In this document: piece by piece, positions 1 to 11,440 of the stretch
Position numbering within the stretch: position 1 is the stretch's first letter
How the letters are laid out: every line of letters starts with the position of its first letter
Assembly (NCBI GenBank): GCA_037043015.1
Contig: CM073321.1
Location: 18,101,001 to 18,165,000, forward strand
Direction of reading: 5' to 3'
DNA: 64,000 nt
From: Bryum argenteum
Taxonomy: Eukaryota > Streptophyta > Bryopsida > Bryales > Bryaceae
The notes under the pieces: generated by a model
The model's database searches: none
What the model was told of the DNA's origin: nothing
Seen by the model: the letters and a program-made list of their open reading frames with translations, nothing else
Program-made: the position numbers and the translations under genes

Positions 1-618
1 GATTCTTTCACCAACTTCGCAATGGAGAAGAATCTAGTAGTATTTAATTGAGTTTCATCAGACTTTGATAATCAATTTCTACGTCAAAGCGGCGGAGTCT
101 CCAATAGTCTTGCAATCGCAATCTGTTTCCAAACTTAGCTTGAACGATTCCGAGAGCGATTTTGTTTTGCGCAATGGTTGACAATCCCAGTGTCCCTTCA
201 TACTTTGTTGTTTTTTGAATGCACACACATTTCTAAAACCTCAGAATTTAGACTTGCAAGATTTGAATATGAATTCGAGTTAGAGGTGGAGTCACAGATG
301 CGAAAGTGTTTGTGTGAGGATTGGTAAGTGCTGAATTGTCTCTTCCTTTGAAACTGGAAATGGAAATTGTGTATGGTAGGCATGTCCCGTGGAGGTGGGT
401 GTGATTATTGTGGAGTGCGTTGTATTGAGTAGAAGGGCGAAGAGGATAATTGAGAGATGTTGCAAGCTAAAGGAAGTGGGTGGGTATCTTGTTGGAGGAC
501 CTTGTCAGACCAGCAATGTGAGGGTTTTAGGCGGAGCACTTCCGAGTGTAGAACTTGGGGCGGTCCTGAGCACACAACAAATTTCGCTTGTTCTTAGTAG
601 TAGTACTAGTTAAATTGT
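1..618. other. No gene recognised
   Basis: This stretch holds only short open frames without family resemblance, and I see no RNA gene or transposon end in it. It may be flank or intron of a gene that lies outside the window. Confidence 0.4.
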
Positions 619-684
619 TATTGTTACCTCTGAAACAAAAGGCCATTTTTTGGGGTAACAATAATAATTTCAGAGGTAACAATA
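619..684. repeat. Perfect 17-bp inverted repeat with 32-bp loop
   Basis: The arm TATTGTTACCTCTGAAA at 619-635 is matched exactly, in reverse complement, at 668-684. The loop repeats part of the arm (GGTAACAATA). It ends 21 bp before the duplicated exon fragment at 706, so it may mark a junction or the end of a small element. Direct observation; its function is unknown. Confidence 0.8.
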
Positions 685-705
685 CCAATTTAAAGGCCAG
701 TTTTC

Positions 706-957
706 TTAAAAACGACTTTTTAAGTCTACTCGTATCTCATTTTTCTTCTGATATATTCTTATTCCTTTGGTGCAATGTTGAATTCGGTATTTTGAATTGT
801 CAGATGAGAATCTCCCAAGACCCTTCCCTTCACGAAGAACAAGACACCCAACGTCCTGTTATCGACTTTCCGATTCCAGCTCCGGCTCAAGATGAACTCA
901 ACCATGTTGATGAGAGATGTATCTCACCATAGCAAAATGTGGGAGGCATGTGCAATG
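706..957 (+). pseudogene. Duplicated fragment of a ParB-like gene exon (inverted relative to 14075-14326)
   Basis: About 250 bp here are nearly identical to the reverse complement of 14075-14326, including intron sequence, the acceptor TTGTCAG and the start of the exon beginning MRISQDPSLHEEQDT. The copy at 14 kb reads on with CAG, while this copy has TAG at 930-932 in the same place. Homology stops abruptly after GGAGGCATGTGC. Intron sequence is included, so the copy was made from DNA and not from spliced RNA. High identity implies a fairly recent duplication or gene conversion. The direction of copying cannot be told from the window. Confidence 0.85.
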
Positions 958-1304
958 TCCAAAAACGAATTGTGTTTTCTGAATTCAGGGTAATTTCATC
1001 CCAGGAGCCCTTGCATGGTGATCAAGAAGGTTTGGTGGAAAATACTTTGCATCAGACTGTTTATCAAGGAGAACAAATTTTCATTGGGACTTACTATAAG
1101 CAACGGGGTAGCAGTCGATCATCTTACATCATGGAGGACCCAAATCGACCTACGTCTATGTACTCGCACTTGGTTGTGGTAGCTAAATTCGATCTCCCAG
1201 TAGCTTCACATCGCCAGAAAGGAAGACGAGGAGGTATGCAAGTGTACAAATTCACCGATGAGGCTGAAGCTCATATACATTCTCAGCTTTTAGTATTTTC
1301 GTGA
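939..1304 (+). CDS. Unrecognised protein, last exon(s) or fragment
   Basis: An open frame runs to TGA at 1302-1304. A plausible splice acceptor (TGAATTCAG) ends at 988, so the true exon may start at 989 with VISSQEPLHGDQEG. The C-terminal half has a protein-like composition (YIMEDPNRPTSMYSHLVVVAKFDLP, then a basic stretch HRQKGRRGG), but I recognise no family. The exon follows directly on the duplicated ParB-gene fragment, whose splice acceptor could have created a chimeric transcript. It could also be an isolated fragment of a host gene. Confidence 0.3.
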   Translation: MGGMCNVQKRIVFSEFRVISSQEPLHGDQEGLVENTLHQTVYQGEQIFIGTYYKQRGSSRSSYIMEDPNRPTSMYSHLVVVAKFDLPVASHRQKGRRGGMQVYKFTDEAEAHIHSQLLVFS

Positions 1305-1961
1305 GGGTATACCTAGTAATGTCGTTGTAGATGTCAGTTTTCTTTTATGATTAGTTTCTGCTTTTCTGGAGGCTCTTTTTTCCTGGGATTTAGTGGAGGC
1401 CTAGGATTCAAGTTTCCTTTTGAATGTTCAAATTCAGGTGGACTTTGTGTTGGCTTCACGTTAATTGAGATTTGCATGACTTGCGCTCAGTATCTAAGAT
1501 TGATACAACTATGAATGGCTATTTGGACTATACGGACGTGAATAAAACCTTCCATGGCATGCTGTGAAAGAATTTCACTGTTTTTATACATGCTTTACGA
1601 AATTATCTTATCTTGATTGTCGTTTATTGTTCATTTTGTGCAATTCGTCATTGTTGTTGTGCATTCCTTACCTATGATAGAATTTGCTTGTGTGAAGTAC
1701 ATGACTTTGCATGTAGTGGCTTATCTGAGCTGAGTCACATTTTTTAGTACTAGACTCAGTTTCTATTAGGCACGAAGTACACATGCAATTACTGTCAAGA
1801 ACAGAGCCGGTCAAGGTTAAATTCTTGGATACGGTAAAAGTCATTTTGGTGCCGTAATATTGTTCATATAAGGATTAGTGAACAAATCAGGCGGTTTCAT
1901 ATCATCTCTCAACCTAGATTTTGACGATATGTTGTTCTACAGTTCTTTTATTGCATATGTA
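1305..1961. other. AT-rich sequence, no gene seen
   Basis: I see no open frame of note, RNA gene or repeat here. It is probably the 3' flank of the preceding fragment. Confidence 0.4.
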
Positions 1962-2900
1962 CAGTGGGATACACTTTGCTTACGAATTCCTCCTGAGTGG
2001 GAGTATTTGTGAAAAGTTTGAAAATTGATAGTAAGCTTAAAAATGATCAGAATTGAAATTCGTAAAGTTGGTTGGAATCACATTAGAGTGTACTACAATA
2101 CTATGATAAAATATCAATTCTTCTTTGTAATGCAATTTATCATATTACGATTACTTTATACACCATCCACCATTGACTGCTTCTACTTTTTGTTTTTTCT
2201 TTGATATACATTTCAATTGCAAGTTTGAATTTAGCTTTGGAAGTTGTTCATAAGGTACTTAGGCACATACCTAAATATTAAAAAGAATATCCTCTCTTGA
2301 CTTTTTTTGGTGATGAAGTGGTTTCTAATGAGTCTCTAATAAAAACTCAAAATGGAAATTGAATCTTCTTCTGAACTTGGCAAGAGTAATATAAGAATGT
2401 AAGCTAGGCATGAGAGTTATTACTCTAATAGCCTCTAACCATCCTCCGAGGATATTTGTTGGTCTTTCAAAAACATATGTAACTGTGTAAAAGGCTTTCA
2501 CATGTTTTGGGTAAAGTTTACTGGTTAGTAGGACTTACTAAGAACTTTCTCCAAGTGAATATCAAATAAGAGGTATATCAGTGATACCACAAATATGTGC
2601 CTAAGTACCTCAAGAACAACTTCTGAAGCTAATTTCTAATTGCAATTAAATTGTATATTTTAATAGAACAAATAGTAGGAGTAGTCTATGGTAGATGATG
2701 TATGAAGTAATTGTAATATGGTAAACGGACATTACAAGTAAAAATTGATATTTTATCATAATATTTTAGTACACTCTGATGTGATTTCAACCTACTTTAC
2801 GGATTACAATTCCGATCTTTTTTGAGCTCACAATGAATTGTCAAACTATTCACAAATACTCCCAGTGGGGAGGAATTCTTAAGCAAACTGTACCCCACTG
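1962..2900. mobile_element. Tc1/mariner-type MITE with ~310-bp terminal inverted repeats
   Basis: The ends read CAGTGGG...CCCACTG and are flanked by TA on both sides (1960-1961 and 2901-2902), the target duplication typical of the Tc1/mariner superfamily. The left arm runs to about 2270 and the right arm starts near 2600. They are inverted copies with scattered differences, for example the words GTACTTAGGCACATA and TGATAAAATATCAATT. The 939-bp element carries no transposase frame, so it is non-autonomous. The long arms would fold into a large hairpin. Divergence between the arms suggests it is not very recent. Confidence 0.85.
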
Positions 2901-2944
2901 TACATCAAATACACTGCTCCAACCAGAGTTGCAGGGCGGAGAGT

Positions 2945-3020
2945 GAGCGGAAAACCAAAGTGAGCGGGAAACCAAAGTGAGCGGGAAACCGAAGTGAGCG
3001 GAAAACCGAAGTAAGCCGAA
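2945..3020. repeat. 17-bp tandem repeat
   Basis: GAGCGG(A/G)AAACC(A/G)AAGT is repeated about four times with period 17 (starts at 2945, 2962, 2979 and 2996), a short distance right of the MITE. Similar GAGCGG runs occur near 7410 and 56180. Confidence 0.85.
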
Positions 3021-3990
3021 AAGGCTGAGAATCTTTGATTGAGAGCACATTCATTTAATGGTTTGACTTTTCATTCAGTAATTGTTTTGGATAAGGTAGT
3101 TATATATACCTTGGTGATAACCCTACAACTCAAAAACATAGATATTTTGTTAAGAGAAATGGTCATTTAAAAATTGGATATTTCATTCTTCTTTTTTTTG
3201 GAATACAATAGAGTTATTTATATGTGTTCAAGACGGTCCAATCCAAAAACATATCTATATGCATGTTATAGAGTGTTTGATTTTCATATCTTTCCGTGTT
3301 CTATTTTTGGAAGTATTTAATATCGAACCTCTATGGTGTGACAATATATGAATGAAGCATTTACTCTTTCCCAGGTGGAACCATGAAAGGCATTTTACTT
3401 TTGATACTTTTAGAGGAGAATTTTATTCGGTTCTTATTATAGCCTAAATATTTGTCTTATGAACATATATAAAATAAGGTAATCTAGATTGGTGTAAAAT
3501 TGCTAAACCATTTTAGGTGATGTTTCAAATTTAGTTAAAATAATAGAGACCTTATTAATAAGCTACCATAATAATTAGAAACGGAATATTGAAAACCATA
3601 CAATCTTGTCAAGATGGTATCCAATTTCATTAAAAAATTACTACAATTAGCAATGATTGTGGATTACCAATAGAATTTCAATACAAGACCTTGCAGAATT
3701 ATTTCAAAGAGATTAAGAAATATGAATAATCAAACCATCGAGGTTTCATCTCAGCATAGGGTTTCATCTGGGTACGATTGGATGATACTCAGAGGCTGGC
3801 TTTTGACGCAAGTTGGCTTCCGACATAGGTTGTTTGTTCTTCCAGACGCAGCGATGACGCCCTCGCTTAGGGTTAGGAATATGTGTGTTTGTGGCTGTTG
3901 TGTGTGTCGTTAGTGGCCGTTGTGTGCGCCGTTTGTGGCCGATGAGGGAACTTTGGTGTACGCCTTTGGGGGCCATGTCGTTGGCGCCGA
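3021..3990. other. AT-rich, no gene recognised
   Basis: Only short frames without resemblance are present. A GC-richer stretch begins near 3760. Confidence 0.35.
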
Positions 3991-4400
3991 TTGCGCTGCT
4001 GCTTCTGTAAGGGGCAGGAAGAAAACTATTCTCTGGGCGTTGAGAATACTTCGGTAGAGGCGGATGTGACTATGGCGTTGTTGCAATGGCGCTGCTGCTC
4101 CTGTGAGGGGCGTATAAGGCGCGGATGGTGTTGTTGCTCGTATGAGGGCGGAGGTGGCTATGGCATTGTCGCAGATAGCACTGCTGCTCGTGTGAGGGGC
4201 GGATCGGCCCGATAAAGTTATAAGGGAGGCTGGCATACAGTGTCTTAGAGGTGAAATTTGCTGATTGGCAGATGCGAGTGGATTTAAGCCTACATGTGCT
4301 AGTGTACAGCGCCGCAGAGGAGATGTACATCCCCGATCGGCAGAAGCGAGTGGATTTAAGTCGGCATGTGCGAATGAGCCTGGTCTGTGCTTTGTACATG
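3991..4400. repeat. Degenerate tandem words (GCGCTGCTGCT... and CGGCAGAAGCGAGTGG)
   Basis: A word resembling GCGCTGCTGCTCCTGTGAGG recurs about four times between 3990 and 4200 with loose spacing. GATTGGCAGATGCGAGTGG (4262) is repeated as GATCGGCAGAAGCGAGTGG (about 4334). The frames across this stretch follow the repeats and do not look like a protein. Confidence 0.5.
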
Positions 4401-5389
4401 ACTTTGTTTGTAACCTGCAGGGCGACAAGCATGGCAGGAAACGACATCCTTCACTGGCAACTGAATGTGAGATGTGCATGCATGCTTGATGCTGCAACTG
4501 TTTTGATTATTCAATGGTAGAAATCGTCAAAATTGTGTTATGAAATTTTGTGTTACTGTTGGAGGTTCCAGCCTCTCATTTTGTGGTTGGATTACGCAAG
4601 AATGGGAGTGCATAAACCAATCAAACGGCAGGATCAGCCTGCCCTCAATCTTTGAGGTACGTAGTAAATGGGCCATTCAATCGTAATTGCACATCTCTGG
4701 TGACCTGTCTGGTGACCTAATCGTGTTTTTTTGCAAGCAATATGTTTACCTGGCTTTATCACAAATTTTGGTTACATGGTTAGAAATGTTCATTTCATGC
4801 TTAGTCAAGGGTGTATTCATATGAGATTTTTGAGCAATCTCCTAGAAAACATGAGTGTCTAGTCTAGGTGAATCAATTCAGCGATAATCACTACTGTTAG
4901 TGAATTAATGTAGTGATGATTAGATAAGAGTGTTAGGTTATATGTCACATGTGACATGGTCTTCATTAGCGTCCTCTTTTATAAGAGGAAACAAGGCTTT
5001 GTTCCACGACCACATTTCTCCTTGCATCATCTGGTCTTGTGTGTTTGGCTGCTCATTTTCTTGACGTAAGCCACTGCAGGTATGTTACATTTTCTTTCTA
5101 TGTTATTTACGGCTTTTACTGCATGTCTATAGCACAATTCAATAAGGTTGTGAAAGAGCTTTTCCCTACTTCCTTAGTTTCTTTTCTCTTTGTCTAAAAG
5201 CCATCTGGTTTGCATCAAGCGAGTTAGCACCTTCAAGTCTTTGGAAGTCCACGCTATGATTCCTCCCTCTTCCCATCGTTCTTTGGAGGTCGAGGCTGTT
5301 ATTCCTCCCTCTTTCCATCGTTCCTTTTGTTGAACTATTAGGTTCATTTTGTTGTTGCTGTTGCAGCTTCCTTTGTAGCTTTTCCTTTT

Positions 5390-5515
5390 GCAGGTTCTTT
5401 TTGGTTGTTCCTTTTGGCTGCTCCTTTTGGCTGCTCCTTTTGGCTGTTCCTTTTGGCTGTTCCTTTTGGCTATTCCTTTTGGCTGTACCTTTTGGTTGTT
5501 CCTTCGCTGTTGCAG
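5390..5515. repeat. 15-bp minisatellite (TCCTTTTGGCTGT type)
   Basis: TTTTGGCTG(C/T)TCC is repeated about eight times. It encodes a hydrophobic FWLFLLAVPFGYS-like run only because the period is a multiple of three, so I do not call it a membrane protein. Confidence 0.85.
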
Positions 5516-5564
5516 GTTCCTTCTACTACTGCCACTCTTGTTTTAACTGACTTATTATTTTCAA

Positions 5565-6080
5565 ATGGAGACTGTGTACTACCCAAAGAAGAGTTGGTTC
5601 AAGTATGTTACGAGACTAAAGGCCAGTTGGCTCGTCTCAGGTCAAACTCTCACAGAGTCGCATGTTTCTAAGAGGGAGTGTATGGAGATGTTTCATTATG
5701 GTGGAACCAGAGGCAACAAAGGTTACAATCTAAAGGCTAATTGTTTCTTTTTCCAAGAAAGGTTGCAATGGCTGCACATTCAAGTTCATCAGGTAGATAG
5801 ACCAACTAACAACAACTTTTCCCTAGCTTTTGCACAGGGTTTGATCTACGAGTTGAAAAAAAAGGAGGAAATTGATTGGGCATAACTTCCTCATCGCACC
5901 GTCACTCGCTTTACTCGCAGCAAATAAGTGAAGACTGTTCATGCTACTTGGTTATGGGCTTATCCTTGTGTTACCTAAGATTTAGGGACTGAAATGCCCG
6001 TATGTAGGGATTTCAACTTCTCCAATACTCCAAGATCAACGCCGATTCGGATTTCTATCTCTACTTCTTCAAAGGTACTT
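5565..6080 (+). pseudogene. Unrecognised protein fragment, decayed
   Basis: The open frame 5565-5885 (METVYYPKKSWFKYVTRLKA...) has a protein-like composition. The same frame keeps a protein-like character beyond its stop (LPHRTVTRF, VKTVHATWLWAYP, DLGTEMPVCRDFNFS) as far as a possible donor near 6076, with several stops in between. I recognise no family. It could be a host gene remnant or part of an element. The coiled-coil exon downstream at 6.8 kb may belong to it. Confidence 0.35.
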
Positions 6081-6783
6081 AGATTTATCTCTCCCTCTTC
6101 TCATTATCTCACATAGTTGTTCAATCTTTTAACGAAGTTGCTAAATTTTTACATTTTGCAGAAATTTTTACATAGTTGCTGAATTTAGTACATGTTGATA
6201 GAAAATCAGGTTTGCAATGTTGAAATGCCTCCAAGATTTTGTATCCAAAGATATCTTGGTTCATCTTTCCCTTCTTCCTCCACCACCTACACTTCCAATG
6301 AGGAAGAAAACAATAAACTAGAGAGCATACAGAAAAAGAAATGAAGGGGGAATTCCATGGGTGGATACCAAACTCCAAATCCAAACGTTGCGTTGACATC
6401 CCAGACAAGGCCTCTTTCACCTCCCCCCCTTACTGCTACATGTGACAATGTTCAGCCTCAGGCTAAGTTTATGATGGTCGATACTGTTGGGTGAGATAAC
6501 TTTCCTCTAAATGATCTCTCCCTCTTGGTGATTACTAGCTGGATTATCCCCATGCATGTTTCTAAACCGTATGCCATGTTTTCTCAGTCCTAGCTGTGAT
6601 CCCTTGCTCCTGCAGGTTAATATTGAGTGAGTCGGAATTGTCACTCCCTCTTGCTGATTACTTGTTGAATTTCATTTCTTTTTGCTCCTTTGTTTGCAGC
6701 CCCTCCGCTGTAGTCCCATTTAAAAGACTCATCCCCCGAGTTGTTGCGGTGGCTCTTTTCTATTTTAGAGATGACATTCAGAA

Positions 6784-7090
6784 GATGGGTGAGGAGCGAC
6801 TGTCCAGACTTGAGGCACAACAAGCGAAGCTTCAAGCAAAATTTCACAGTGCCAAAGCTCAACTGTCCATTGCGAAGGCAGCTAAGACGGAGCTTAACAC
6901 TGAGCTGGTTGTCACCACTCTTGAGAATGATGATGTTCACAGAAATAGAGAAATTCGTTGCCTTGAAGAAGCGGTGAAGTTTGTAGAAGGTAGAAAGGAA
7001 GCTGCATTGAAGAAAGAGAAAGAGGAATTTTTTGCACTTCAAACCATTTCCATGAAGATTGAGGAAAGTCGCAAGGCTCACAAAGTTTAG
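6784..7090 (+). CDS. Coiled-coil protein exon, unrecognised
   Basis: From the ATG at about 6784 the frame reads MGEERLSRLEAQQAKLQAK and continues for roughly 100 residues of heptad-like, charge-rich sequence with regular L/A/I spacing (KAQLSIAKAAKTELN, RCLEEAVKFVEGRKEAALKKEKEEF). That predicts a coiled coil. It ends at TAG (7088-7090). Protein-like sequence (DEHFHAI) continues after it to a GT donor near 7120, so the stop may be a decay mutation. It is same-strand with the fragment at 5.6 kb. Function unknown. Confidence 0.4.
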
Positions 7091-7401
7091 GACGAACATT
7101 TCCATGCCATATGAGGATCAGGTACTAATTTCTTCTTCTACATTTGCTTGCGGCCTATCTAATATATTCCTCAATGTTTGCCATAGGAGGATAACGTACA
7201 GGATATTTGCTTGCACGGTGAATCACGTCTACAGGTTTCATTTGCTTCTTTGCTTGCAGGTTCCTTTTGCATGTTTGTTTTTCTCCTTCTTGGAATGTTT
7301 GCTAGCAATTTTAATTAGAGAGCAGACTCCTTTTGCTGAATGTACTCTTGCATGTTTCTTAGGCAGTAGACTCCTTTAGGGTGCAGGTTCAATTTGGAGG
7401 A

Positions 7402-7464
7402 AAGCAGTGGTGTGAGCGGAGAGCGGAGAGCGTGAATTTTTGGCATGTTTTTTTTTTTTTTTTT
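7402..7464. repeat. GAGCGGA repeat and poly(T) run
   Basis: A short run of GAGCGGAGAGCGG is followed by about 18 T. The word TGTGAGCGG also occurs near 56176, there too next to a gene-poor junction. Confidence 0.6.
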
Positions 7465-8060
7465 TGGAAGATTAAGACCCTATTACCACTCATTCTACTT
7501 GAGAAAGTGACCCTATGACCATTGAGTTAAGTGTCATGTAATTTATTTAAGACTAGTTTAGTCCAATTGAGTACCCCAAATCCGCAGAGTTAGATTCTGT
7601 TCCCACGCAAAAGTAATGTTGGCTCCATTCCATAATTCCTCAAATAATAAATAATCAAAAAAATTTCTATTGTTGTCAATAAATCAAGGCTGACGTCATG
7701 GCTTCTTACCTTATGAAATTGGAGGCCACTTTTGCCCTTGATTAAGAATTGAAATTCTTTAAACATTTTGATTCCAATTATGGGATCGAGGGAATAGCTA
7801 AATCAATGCATAGAAATTGAAGTTGAAGGATTTACATCAAAATTAGGGCTGATGTGACCGTCAGAGGCAAGCATGGCTTCGATTACAATGTATTGACATA
7901 CTTTGAGTAATACTTGAAGTACTTAGTGTAGGTTACGCTATGAACAATAATCATGACAAGTAAAAATATAAAACCGTATTAAAAAACACATAGATAAATA
8001 GTAGATGATGGCAACTACGAATATATGGCACTGCCATGTCGAGTACCTATTGTAAACAAA
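7465..8060. other. No gene recognised; 3' flank of gene B
   Basis: AT-rich sequence with no family resemblance. It lies downstream of the last recognisable exon of the minus-strand gene B. Confidence 0.35.
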
Positions 8061-8529
8061 ACACATACTAAGCTGAAGGTGTAGCACCATTAAAGTGTTG
8101 TTACACTCATCAGCCTCAAAGTCTATAAACTTAAGCACATTATTGCTGAAACGTGGACGTGTACTCTCAGACAGGATGGGAGATGGAGCTCGAACAAACT
8201 CTTGTGCAAGATGCTTAGCGTAGGAAGGTAGTGTGAATGTTGATCGAGGGCTGTTATAAAGATGAGTGTTGCGAGTCAATCGCTCTTTCAGACCTGCGAT
8301 GCTACAGGTACAAAGAAAGTCACTACAATATATTTGTAAGTGCGGATTATTAAATATATGAAGAGAATAGATGATGATATTACGCACCAATGAACTTTCA
8401 CTACTAGAAAATCGTGACCAATTCAACAAAAAATCAACACAATTTTGTTGCTTGGGGCACTAGATGAAAGCAACAGAAACTTTTGTTGACTAAGATAGTG
8501 CGATGACCAAATCAACAAAATTTTGTTGA

Positions 8530-9160
8530 AGTTTGGAATCTTTTGGAACATTTTGGGATTTTTTCGGAATTAATTAAAAATCTTTTCAAATCGGTTGACA
8601 ATCTTTCAGAATCTTTGGAATTTGTTGAGAATCTTCTCAAACCAGTTGACAATCTTTCAGAATCTTTTGGAAATCTTTTAAAATCTTTTGGAAATCTTTT
8701 AGAACCTTTTGGAAATCTTTTAGAACCTTTTGGAGATCTTTTAGAACCTTTTGGAATTTGTTGGGAATCTTTTTTAGTCTGTTGGGAATATGTTGGAATC
8801 TTTGGAATCTTTGGGGGAATCTTTTGTATTTTGTTAGGAATATTTTGGAATCTTTGGAATATTTTGGAATTGAATGAGAATAGTTTGGAATCTTCTGAGA
8901 ATCTTTTGAAATCCGTTTAGAATCTTTTGGAATCTAGTGAAATCTATTGGAATCTTATAGAATCTTTGGGAATCTTTAGAAATCTTTGGGAATCTTTCTG
9001 GAATCTGATGGTCGTCTATTGAGAATCTTTTGGAATATTTTGGGAATATTTTGAATTTTGGGATTCTTTTGAAATCTTATGAAAAATATGTTGGATTATT
9101 AAATATCGATTGAAATATTATAGAATCTTTTGGAATCTTTTTAATCTTTTGCTATTTGCG
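8530..9160. repeat. TTTTGGAATCT minisatellite inside the CACTA element
   Basis: Irregular tandem repeats of (T)TTTGGAATCT / TTTTGGAAATC run for about 600 bp. The 125-residue frame across them (EPFGNLLEPFG...) is a repeat artefact. Confidence 0.8.
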
Positions 9161-10137
9161 GACTCTATTTTTCAAAAGGTAATTCGATAGACTGCGATTT
9201 TCTACCTTTATGTACTCTAAGGGTGTGAACAAATTTTTAAACTTTTTTAATTCCTAAAAGTCCAAGAAAGCCAAAACAACATTTTGCTATGTTGGGCAAC
9301 TTAGATGAAGGGGTAATTTTATTTTTTTTCCAAAGCTTTAGGGGTAACTTGGGAAAAATTGCAAAGTCAAATTCCAAATTTTGATGTTTAACCCCTAAAG
9401 TCAAATCGACCCGAATCTTTGAAACCATTGGCAGGTTATAGGGTTTTTCCATATCTTTCCGAAAAGATCATTCCTGGTTCAAAATTCCTCATACTTCAGA
9501 AGATATTCAAGGTCAAAGTTTGAAAATACTATTTGAAAAGTGCCCAAAAGTGCCCAAACTACGGTTTATTCTCATTTATTCTCAAAATCTGCCTAACATC
9601 AATATGATCGCAGAAACTCTGAAAATTCACCAAAAATTAAGATTTTACTTTTTTCAAGTTTTTTTGTCACTACATGTAGAACCGATACCAAGGAATTTCA
9701 TCGTTTTGATTTCCGATCCAATGATCTTTGACATGTCTTTTATATTGTTATAGACCGGCCTTTGTATTTGGATTTCAACATACTTTCATGTGAATAATAA
9801 AGTATTTCTTTAAGTTTTATAAGTCCAATAAGGATAAAATTTTTGTGTAATGTGTATTATAGTGTGTTTTATGAGTCCAATGAGTAACAAATATTTTCTT
9901 TAATATGTTTAAACACCCCTTCCAAATTTTGTGTATAACTTTTGACTCGGGGCTCAAAATCACAAACTGTTTTTCGGAGATCAAACCTTACTTGATTACT
10001 CAACCTTTCTTTGTTCCAAAGTTTTTGCAAAAAGTTACTTTACTATGCAAAACTGACCACCAAAGTCTGTTGATCTTAAAACAATGTAATGTAAGTCTAT
10101 ATGTACTACAAACACACTTATTTGGGCATCAAAGTAA

Positions 10138-10212
10138 CAAGGCGGTGAGGTCGTCAAGGCGATGTGCTGTAATGAAGAGGTTCAGGGATCGAGTCCCTTC
10201 GGAGGACGATAG
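10138..10212 (+). other. tRNA-like / SINE-like remnant (B-box)
   Basis: GATCGAGTCCC matches the RNA polymerase III B-box GGTTCGANTCC at nearly all positions and lies at the end of about 70 bp of non-repetitive sequence (GGTCGTCAAGGCGATGTG...). The A-box is poor and no cloverleaf is obvious. It could be chance. Confidence 0.25.
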
Positions 10213-10224
10213 TGAGGATGAACC

Positions 10225-10345
10225 TGCGGTCGGGCAGCCGCAACCCATTCTGCCCGGACTATTCGGCCAGCTGGACCCCATCTGCTGTCCGAACTTTTCG
10301 GGCAGCCAGACCCCATTTCCTGCCCGGACGTTTCGGGCAGCAGAG
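10225..10345. repeat. GGGCAG/CTGCCC dyad cluster
   Basis: Words like CGGGCAGCC and TGCCCGGACTTTTCGGGCAG repeat four times with inverted symmetry. The same TGCCCGGGCTGCCC motif, next to a poly(T), occurs near 29100-29150. This may be another small palindrome family. Confidence 0.5.
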
Positions 10346-10599
10346 AAAAAAATTTAGATTTTTAAATTTTTTTTTCTTTTATTTTTTTAAATTTTATTTT
10401 TAAAAATTTTATTATTATTATTTTATTTTATTTTAATTTTGAATTTGTCCAAATCAACGAAAAATTTCACGAGATTCTTGTTGATAAATGGCCAAATCAA
10501 CGCGTCCAAATCAACAGAGAAAATCAACACTTCTCTGTTGATTTGGACGCTGATCTTTCTAGTAGTGTTTTGTAGCTTCTTCCCTTGCGGTTCGTCAAA

Positions 10600-11440
10600 G
10601 TCATAATCCGCGGGGTGGAGCTGACGGTTTGATCGGGCCCAAACAATAACAAATGCACCTAAACATTCAAAGACCGACATTAGCAATGCAAAGTGCATAA
10701 GCTAAACTAAAATATACCGCCACCAAAGCATTACTTGTACTAGCGCTCCACTCGAAGTCAATTCCTCCATCGTTCGTAAGACAATCCACAAAGCATTAAA
10801 TGAAAGAGGGGTCATTTTCTCATGAGCCTAGCCATGGCGTACCGTTCGGACGATAACGCAATATCGTTTGCAAAGTTACAAATGTGGTCTTGTTCGTCAG
10901 GCATAATTGCCACACCCGCGTATGCGTATGCCACCTGCCAAGATTTAAACTTTGAAACAAACATAGACCTTGATATTGAAGTTGTGAGACTGCGAAACAC
11001 AAATATTAAGATACAAGCCTATAGGCCATTCATAATGAATTGTGAAATTAGAAACTATAAAATTAAATTGTTCCGTAGTTGTTTCAGGTGCGGTAGGGTA
11101 GAGGCCATTGGCAAGGGAATATATCCGCACTAGTCTCAATCAACACAAAAATTATATGTTGCAGACTCAGAATCGAGAGTTTGCTCAATTCTACGATCTT
11201 TGGGACGCATTACGAGGATGGCTCCAACGTCTGTCAAGTGGTATGCGGCAAAGATGAAGAGGTTCTCAAAGTGGTTTTTATCACATTGATTTCAGTATGG
11301 AATTTCCGTAGGAGACACACCAGGCACAGGCAAGTTCTTGGGAGCATCTGTTAAAATAAGGTCAATCCCTGGATGCTTGGAATTATATTCCATTGTCGTA
11401 CTCGGGTACTTCCAATCTTTTCCAATTTGAGGAACAAGTG
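10600..11440 (-). pseudogene. Methyltransferase-like part of gene B
   Basis: Reading the minus strand from 11440, the frame gives PGIDLILTDAPKNLP, then PY, a stop, NQCDKNHFENLFIFAAYHLTDVGAILVMRPKD. The order hydrophobic strand, D-x-P-x-N, helix, then a GAILV strand resembles motif IV (DPPY) and the following strand of amino-methyltransferases. DAPKN is a poor match to DPPY. Later exons give AFVIVWARSNRQLHPADYDFD and KKLQKFIGA; the last is split by the CACTA insert. It is an inference from motif order only and could be a different Rossmann protein. If right, its link to a ParB-like motif recalls phage and bacterial ParB-methylase fusions. Confidence 0.35.

Larger units (their letters stand above)
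8399..10567. mobile_element. CACTA (EnSpm/CMC) non-autonomous transposon
   Basis: The left end CACTACTAGAAAATC at 8399 and the right end ...GATCTTTCTAGTAGTG at 10567 form CACTA-type terminal inverted repeats. They are flanked by a 3-bp duplication TTT (8396-8398 and 10568-10570), as the family requires. Subterminal words (AATCAACAAAATTTTGTTG on the left, CAAATCAACAGAGAAAATC and its inverse on the right) repeat in both orientations, as is usual for CACTA elements. The 2,169-bp interior has no transposase frame. It carries a TTTGGAATC minisatellite, a tRNA-like remnant and GGGCAG dyads. It sits within an exon of gene B, so it is younger than that gene copy. Confidence 0.9.

Noticed and set aside
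5405-5671. Hydrophobic 88-residue ORF as a membrane protein
   Set aside because: The hydrophobic part is the 15-bp minisatellite read in one frame.
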